Positions 8,056 to 12,680 of a DNA stretch of 15,178 nucleotides are shown here, in pieces (the first letter of the stretch is position 1; the number at the start of each line of letters is the position of its first letter). The DNA lies in NCBI GenBank assembly GCA_001275005.1, contig JWZX01001906.1:1-15178 (forward strand). Direction: 5' to 3'. Below the pieces are notes generated by a model, which was given only the letters and a program-made list of their open reading frames with translations, searched no databases and had not been told where the DNA came from. Position numbers and translations under genes: made by a program. The DNA comes from Chrysochromulina tobinii. Taxonomy: Eukaryota > Haptophyta > Prymnesiales > Chrysochromulinaceae.

Positions 8056-8097
8056 GCATTGAAACTTGTCCCCCCTTTCTTGGACAAGTTTCAATGC
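8056..8097 (+). promoter_or_regulatory. Perfect 16-bp inverted repeat overlapping the NIT1 start codon
   Basis: The left arm GCATTGAAACTTGTCC (8056-8071) and the right arm GGACAAGTTTCAATGC (8082-8097) are exact reverse complements with a 10-nt pyrimidine loop. The ATG chosen for NIT1 (8094-8096) lies inside the right arm. In an mRNA starting upstream, the start codon would be paired. Whether it regulates translation, is a transcription-factor site, or is the relic of a small element is unknown. Confidence 0.8.
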
Positions 8098-9074
8098 CAT
8101 CAAAGTCCTTTCCGTCGCGCCGCTGCATCGCAGGCCTGGTGCAAATGACGTCGATCAATGACACGGCTGCCAATTTCGCGACTTGCAAGAAGCTCACCCA
8201 AGAGGCCGTCCGAAAAGGATGCCAAATCGTCTTCTTCCCCGAGTGTTTTTCTTTCTTGGGCGCTCAAGCAGGCGAGGCCCAGGCTGTGGCGGAGCCGTTG
8301 GATGGCCCAACCATGGGTTGGTACAAGCAGCTCGCCCAAGATGAATCGGTGTGGCTTTCGCTAGGCGGCTACCAGGAGAAAGGGCCTGAAGGCGATCCTC
8401 GGATCTATAATACGCACGTAATCATCAATTCAGCCGGGAGCCTCATAGCTGCATACCGCAAGATCCACCTGTACGACGTGCCAATGGTCGGCCTAGTTGA
8501 GTCGAAGCAAGCGATAGCTGGCCGCGAGCTCCTCAGCTGTGACTCGCCCGTCGGCAAGCTTGGTTTGGCGATCTGCTACGACATGCGCTTCCCCGAGATG
8601 CACCAGAAGCTCACGTTCACACACGGTGCCGAGGTGCTCACCTTCCCGTCCGCGTTTGCCATGAAGACCGGGGAGGCGCACTGGGAGACCTTGTTGAGGT
8701 GCCGCGCCATCGAGTGTCAAACGTATGTTGTCGCAGCAGCGCAGGTGGGCCAGCACAATGAGCATGGCAACAAGCGCCAGTCGTGGGGCCACGCGATGGC
8801 GGTGGACCCGTGGGGCAAAGTGGTGGCCCAGTTTGGAGGCGCTGGCGACGTTGGCGTGAAACCCTTCGAAATCGACCTTGACCTTGTGCAGAAGACACGT
8901 GATAATATGCCGATGCACACCCACCGCCGCTACGACCTCTACACCGATCAGCCTGTGGCTGGCGGTCAGTCGCTCTTCTCAGCGCTGCCACACCTGGCGT
9001 ACGCTGCAGCTGTTCCGATCGGCCTCTTCATGGTGGCCTCTGCCACACGTGTTTTGCGTGCACGTGCTGCGTAG
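8094..9074 (+). CDS. NIT1: NIT1-type deaminated glutathione amidase (nitrilase superfamily)
   Basis: 326 residues. Animal and yeast NIT1 hydrolyse deaminated glutathione, a side product of transaminases, to alpha-ketoglutarate and Cys-Gly (metabolite repair). The Glu-Lys-Cys nitrilase triad is present: E50 in FFPECFSFLG, K123 in YRKIHLYDVP, C161 in AICYDMRFPE. The additional active-site Glu is E194 in TGEAHWE. NIT1-specific stretches include VVAAAQVGQHNE, AVDPWGKVVA and HRRYDLYTD. The start is the first ATG in frame; the open frame extends upstream only to a TTG. The odd part is a C-terminal addition after the usual end (about 285 on) with a hydrophobic segment PHLAYAAAVPIGLFMVASAT (299-318) followed by VLRARAA, which looks like a tail anchor. 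No intron is seen. It is convergent with the RSH gene. Confidence 0.92.
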   Translation: MPSKSFPSRRCIAGLVQMTSINDTAANFATCKKLTQEAVRKGCQIVFFPECFSFLGAQAGEAQAVAEPLDGPTMGWYKQLAQDESVWLSLGGYQEKGPEGDPRIYNTHVIINSAGSLIAAYRKIHLYDVPMVGLVESKQAIAGRELLSCDSPVGKLGLAICYDMRFPEMHQKLTFTHGAEVLTFPSAFAMKTGEAHWETLLRCRAIECQTYVVAAAQVGQHNEHGNKRQSWGHAMAVDPWGKVVAQFGGAGDVGVKPFEIDLDLVQKTRDNMPMHTHRRYDLYTDQPVAGGQSLFSALPHLAYAAAVPIGLFMVASATRVLRARAA

Positions 9075-9551
9075 AGGAACTCGGGAGGTAGCACACTCTA
9101 GACAGCGTGTGGCGCTCGCAACCCGAACCGTGCCAAAGAATATGCCCTCAGGCGTGAGGCTATACGCCTTCGTGCGGCGCCCCCGCGGGGCCGCGGGAGG
9201 CCTCGTACCGGGCGCGCGCGGGTTAAAACGAATTTCGAAAATTATAGTATTCGTAATTTACGTAGCGTGTAACGTAATCTTTGAAGATAAAATCGGCATC
9301 GCCGCTCTGCTTCCCCCTCGCGCGGGCTGTGCGGCCTCGCCTGTGGGTTACCTGTGGGTGTGGCACTGTGGCCTCTACTCCGCCCGCGCCACGCCGACCG
9401 CCGGCCGCGGCCGTGCCACGCGATGTATCGGGCCGAGCAGGGCCACGGCGCTCACACAGCACACTGAGAGAGATCCGGAGAGCTGTAACATATATGCATG
9501 CAAATTGTGCGTGGCGCGTGAGCGGCTCGGCCGTCACTCTGTTCACCGCCG
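9075..9551. other. Non-coding gap between convergent genes, with an AT-rich island
   Basis: This stretch separates the 3' ends of NIT1 and RSH1. I see no supportable gene or tRNA. Its first part is very GC-rich (9175-9222). An abrupt AT-rich island follows (about 9223-9298), containing two short inverted repeats: ACGAAT...ATTCGT, and TTACGT...ACGTAA with an 8-nt loop. After that comes GC-rich sequence again and a small AT-rich patch with TGTAACATATATGCATGC near 9484. The two AT-rich patches could hold the polyadenylation/termination signals of the two genes. This is inference from position and composition. Confidence 0.5.
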
Positions 9552-11771
9552 TCATCGGTAGTCCCTGCCTCGGACCACCTCTGTGACGTCGGGGACGCGT
9601 CGCACTGCCTCCATGAGATTCTCAAGCTGCGTTCGATTCTGCACCATGACGCTGTACTTGAACGCGCTCTTGCCGCCAGCATTGAAGATCTCCGAATTGA
9701 CGTTTACAATGTTGGTGGCCTCGTTTGTCACGACGCTCGCTACGTCCATCAGCATGCCGCGCCTGTCCTTGCAGAAGACGACGATCGACGCGTGATAACC
9801 CATCTCGGGCTTTGACGCGGTATCCATGGCTTGCCGGAACGCTTGCCGGTGCGCCGCCGCATCCACAAGGGTGAGCTCGCCGCTGTCCAGCTCCTTGGCT
9901 AGCGATGGGCACTCCCCGAATGCACAGTGTATAGTGCCTGACGCGGCGACCTTGGATCCATCTCCAATCGCTGCCCCTGCTGCTGCCCCTGCTACGTCTG
10001 GCTCACTCACCTCACCTGCGCCTATCAGCTCATCGCCTGGCAGTGGTTGGCAGTCTGGGCAGAGCTGCCACCCCTGGGGGCGCTTTTTCCTCGTGCTCGA
10101 TGGGCGCGCGTCGTAAGCGCCGGCAGGGGCAAGCCCCGGCAAGAGCATCGAGGAGCGTTCGAAAGCCACGATGTCGCCATTCAGCAGCTCGGTCGCAGGC
10201 GGCGCGTTGGCCCCGTTGAGCATGGGTACAGTGCCTTTGAGAGAGATGTTGAGGTGCTTGGCGGCGTCGCCGAGGGTGGCTCCCTTGGCGAGATTGAGGA
10301 TGCGCCCATTGCGCGTAAACACGAACACCCGCGTACCGAGCAACTCTCGGCGCACGAGCTGCATGAACTCGTGCGCCGAGTCCACCTGCACCTGCCATTG
10401 TCGAATGATCTGCAGCCACGGCAGCGAGGCTGCCTCGTCCTTGTACGCCCAGTGCGCCGCCGCGCCATACTCGGCGACCAAGTGCATCGCCTGCGTGCGG
10501 ATCTGCACCTCGAGCGGCTGTGTGCCGCACAGGACAGTCGTGTGCAGCGAGCGGTAACCGTTGGGTTTGGGCGAGCTGATGTAGTCTTTGAGCGTGCGTG
10601 GCATGGGCGTCCAGCAAGAGTGCACCTTCCCGAGCACGTGGTAGCACAACGCATTCTCCTCCTCGGGAGAATGCTGCTTGCTCTTTTGCGAGCCCGGCGG
10701 CGTAGCGCCATCTGCAGTCTCAGGTTCGGGACAGAGGACCACTCGCAACGCCACCAGGTCGTGAATCTTTTCGATGCCGCACTCGTGCCGCTGCATCTTC
10801 TTAAAGGTCGAATAGATGGACTTGGTGCGCCCGCCGACGTGCACCGAGCGCAGCCGGCCCTGCAGCCACGGGTCGGTCAGCAGCAGGTTCTCGATCGTTT
10901 GTTGGGCGTCCTCGAGGGTACGCTCATACGCAACGAATTTGGACGAGATCTTGGTACTCAAGTCGTCGTACTCGTCCGGGAACAGATACTTGAAGCTCAG
11001 GTCGGCGAGCTCGGTCTTGTACTGCCACATGCCCAGCCGATGCGCGAGCGGCGAAAAGATCTCGAGCGTCTCTCGCGCGATCGAGGCGCGCTTGTGCACC
11101 GGCATGTATTGGAGCGTGCGCATGTTGTGCAGACGATCGGCGAGCTTCACCACGACCACGCGCCAGTCATCGGCCATGGCGATGAACATGCTCCGCATAT
11201 TCTCCATCTGCTCCTCCGCTTTGGAAGAGGCCTGGAGCGTATCAATCTGGCTGCGGACCATCTTTGGCAGCTTCGAAACCTTGGTCTCGCCTTCGACGAT
11301 CTTGCGCACCGTCGAGCCGAAAAGCCGCTCGAGCTCGTGGAACGTGAGGCTTGTGTCCTCTACCGTGTCGTGAAGCAACCCGGCAATAATCGTTGATTTC
11401 TCCATCTGCGACTGAGCAAGGATGATCGCGACTGCCACCGGATGTGTGATGAAGGGCTCACCGGAGCGCCGACGCTGTCCGTGGTGGGCAAGCAGCGCCA
11501 CTTCGAGCGCTCGCCTGACTTCCTTTTGAGCAGATGGCCGAAGATAGTCCGTTGTGTCCAAGACCCGCCGGTAGTACTCCTCCAGGGACTCGAGCACTTC
11601 TGGATCCTTGCTGACGGCATCGATGTGCTCGATGAGGCACGGTGCATCCTGTGAGATCTCCCTGGCAAACTGCAATGCTGAGCTCGGCGCGGCACAGCGC
11701 CGGCTGAAGGGGGTCACACGTTGCAGTAGTGGTGGCCGAAGTAGCGCCAAACAAAGCAGCATTCCCCACAT
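9552..11771 (-). CDS. RSH1: RSH1-like bifunctional (p)ppGpp synthetase/hydrolase, plastid-targeted
   Basis: 739 residues, one exon. The start is the first ATG of the frame (11769-11771); it opens a signal-peptide-like MWGMLLCLALLRPPLLQ and a Ser/Arg/Ala stretch, fitting secondary-plastid import. The HD hydrolase domain (about 85-250) is intact: FITHP, LLHDTVEDT (H134, D135), KLADRLHNMRTL. The synthetase domain (about 305-445) has GGRTKSIYSTFKKM, TLKDYISSPKPNGYRSLHTT and EVQIRTQAMH. Then come TGS (RVFVFTRNGRILNLAKGATL, about 481-540), a zinc-finger-like CPDCQPLPGDELIG with IHCAFGECP (571-622), and a C-terminal ACT domain (660-735). Domain order and the PRTLKDYI/KPNGY wording resemble plant RSH1. 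Unlike the Arabidopsis protein as I recall it, the glycine of the GRxK loop is kept, so synthesis as well as hydrolysis looks possible. The enzyme sets alarmone levels that tune plastid transcription and translation. Low-complexity inserts lie at about 349-371 and 586-611. Confidence 0.93.
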   Translation of the reverse strand: MWGMLLCLALLRPPLLQRVTPFSRRCAAPSSALQFAREISQDAPCLIEHIDAVSKDPEVLESLEEYYRRVLDTTDYLRPSAQKEVRRALEVALLAHHGQRRRSGEPFITHPVAVAIILAQSQMEKSTIIAGLLHDTVEDTSLTFHELERLFGSTVRKIVEGETKVSKLPKMVRSQIDTLQASSKAEEQMENMRSMFIAMADDWRVVVVKLADRLHNMRTLQYMPVHKRASIARETLEIFSPLAHRLGMWQYKTELADLSFKYLFPDEYDDLSTKISSKFVAYERTLEDAQQTIENLLLTDPWLQGRLRSVHVGGRTKSIYSTFKKMQRHECGIEKIHDLVALRVVLCPEPETADGATPPGSQKSKQHSPEEENALCYHVLGKVHSCWTPMPRTLKDYISSPKPNGYRSLHTTVLCGTQPLEVQIRTQAMHLVAEYGAAAHWAYKDEAASLPWLQIIRQWQVQVDSAHEFMQLVRRELLGTRVFVFTRNGRILNLAKGATLGDAAKHLNISLKGTVPMLNGANAPPATELLNGDIVAFERSSMLLPGLAPAGAYDARPSSTRKKRPQGWQLCPDCQPLPGDELIGAGEVSEPDVAGAAAGAAIGDGSKVAASGTIHCAFGECPSLAKELDSGELTLVDAAAHRQAFRQAMDTASKPEMGYHASIVVFCKDRRGMLMDVASVVTNEATNIVNVNSEIFNAGGKSAFKYSVMVQNRTQLENLMEAVRRVPDVTEVVRGRDYR

Positions 11772-11939
11772 GACCGCCGCTGCTCTGGCGAGGGCTCGAC
11801 CCTGAGACGCCTGAGCCTCGACAAGGGGAAGGGGCTCGATGACGGCGCGATCAAAGAGAAAGACCCCGATGGAAAGGTTGTGCTCATCACGGCGTATTTG
11901 AGGCGACAAACAGCACTGTGTTACAGAAACTCCTTTCAA
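11772..11939 (-). promoter_or_regulatory. Intergenic region upstream of RSH1
   Basis: 168 bp between the POP4 stop and the RSH1 ATG on the same strand. The reading frame of RSH1 stays open across it with no ATG, ending at the POP4 stop, so the open frame is probably chance and the stretch must carry the POP4 3' end and the RSH1 promoter and leader. I see no clear named element. Confidence 0.35.
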
Positions 11940-12521
11940 TCAATGGTGCTCGGCCTCGCACTGTACTGAGAGCAGCCCACAAGGACTAGCTGCCGGCAGC
12001 GTGAGCTCGACGACGCTGCCGACCTTGGGCACCCACACGCGCTTGGTTTCGCTGAGCAGAAGGAGCATGCGTTTCGTCTCGGCGAGGACGAGGCCAACGG
12101 CATGCTCGTACGAACCGCAGCGGCTGTGCACTACTCGTAAACGCGCGCCGTGCCAGTCGAGCTGATTCATCAGCTGCGATGCCTCGGCGGCGTCTTTGGC
12201 GGCGCGGAGCGCATGCGCCGCGTACTTTTGCCAGGCAGCGTGCTGCTGCAGAAGCTGCTCGTAGGTGACCGAGCGCACCGCCTCGATGAGCACATTGCGC
12301 CTTGCGGCGCGCGACATGCCTGCGCCTGCAAGCCGTGCACTCTTACCTTTGCCAGCAGCTGCGCCCGCAGCAGAGGAGCGACGCGGCCGTCGCAGCTCGC
12401 CCGGGGCAATGGTCACGGCATTCTCGAGCAGCAGCTTGCGGCCGCGTAGCTTGCTCTTGATCGTGGCCTGCGCCACGTCCCTTCGGCTGTGTTCAGAGAG
12501 CACGGCTTCTGCAAACTCCAT
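11940..12521 (-). CDS. POP4: RNase P/MRP subunit POP4 (Rpp29)
   Basis: 193 residues. The C-terminal half is the Rpp29/UPF0086 Sm-like beta barrel: LDWHGARLRVVHSRCGSYEH (121-140) corresponds to the family's 'DLHGA-x-SKCPSYVG', followed by AVGLVLAETKRMLLLL (141-156) and VWVPKVGSVVELTLP (162-176). Before it, VTYEQLLQQHAAWQKYAAHA (85-104) matches the family helix with the 'Y-x-L-x-LH-x-LW-x-Y' wording. The N-terminal third is basic and alanine-rich (RGRKLLL, RRPRRSS, GKGKSARLAG), fitting nucleolar targeting and RNA contact. Eukaryotic POP4 is a protein component of both RNase P (tRNA 5' processing) and RNase MRP (rRNA processing). Length is on the short side of the eukaryotic family. It is divergent from the coiled-coil gene, 159 bp between ATGs. 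Confidence 0.88.
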   Translation of the reverse strand: MEFAEAVLSEHSRRDVAQATIKSKLRGRKLLLENAVTIAPGELRRPRRSSAAGAAAGKGKSARLAGAGMSRAARRNVLIEAVRSVTYEQLLQQHAAWQKYAAHALRAAKDAAEASQLMNQLDWHGARLRVVHSRCGSYEHAVGLVLAETKRMLLLLSETKRVWVPKVGSVVELTLPAASPCGLLSVQCEAEHH

Positions 12522-12680
12522 TCACAAAAACACGAAGCAAGTGTTTCAACCCGCTTCACCGAAAACTTTCTGTCGAATGCATCACCCTACATGTACATGG
12601 GATGGCGGGTCACGAGTTCTCCCGGACTCACCGAGGTGTTGACTTTGCGTCGAAACGATTTCTTGGTTTCTTTTTGCACG

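Noticed and set aside
10047-11396. 449-residue plus-strand frame opposite RSH1
   Set aside because: The minus-strand RSH1 frame carries all diagnostic motifs across the same bases; this frame is a shadow.
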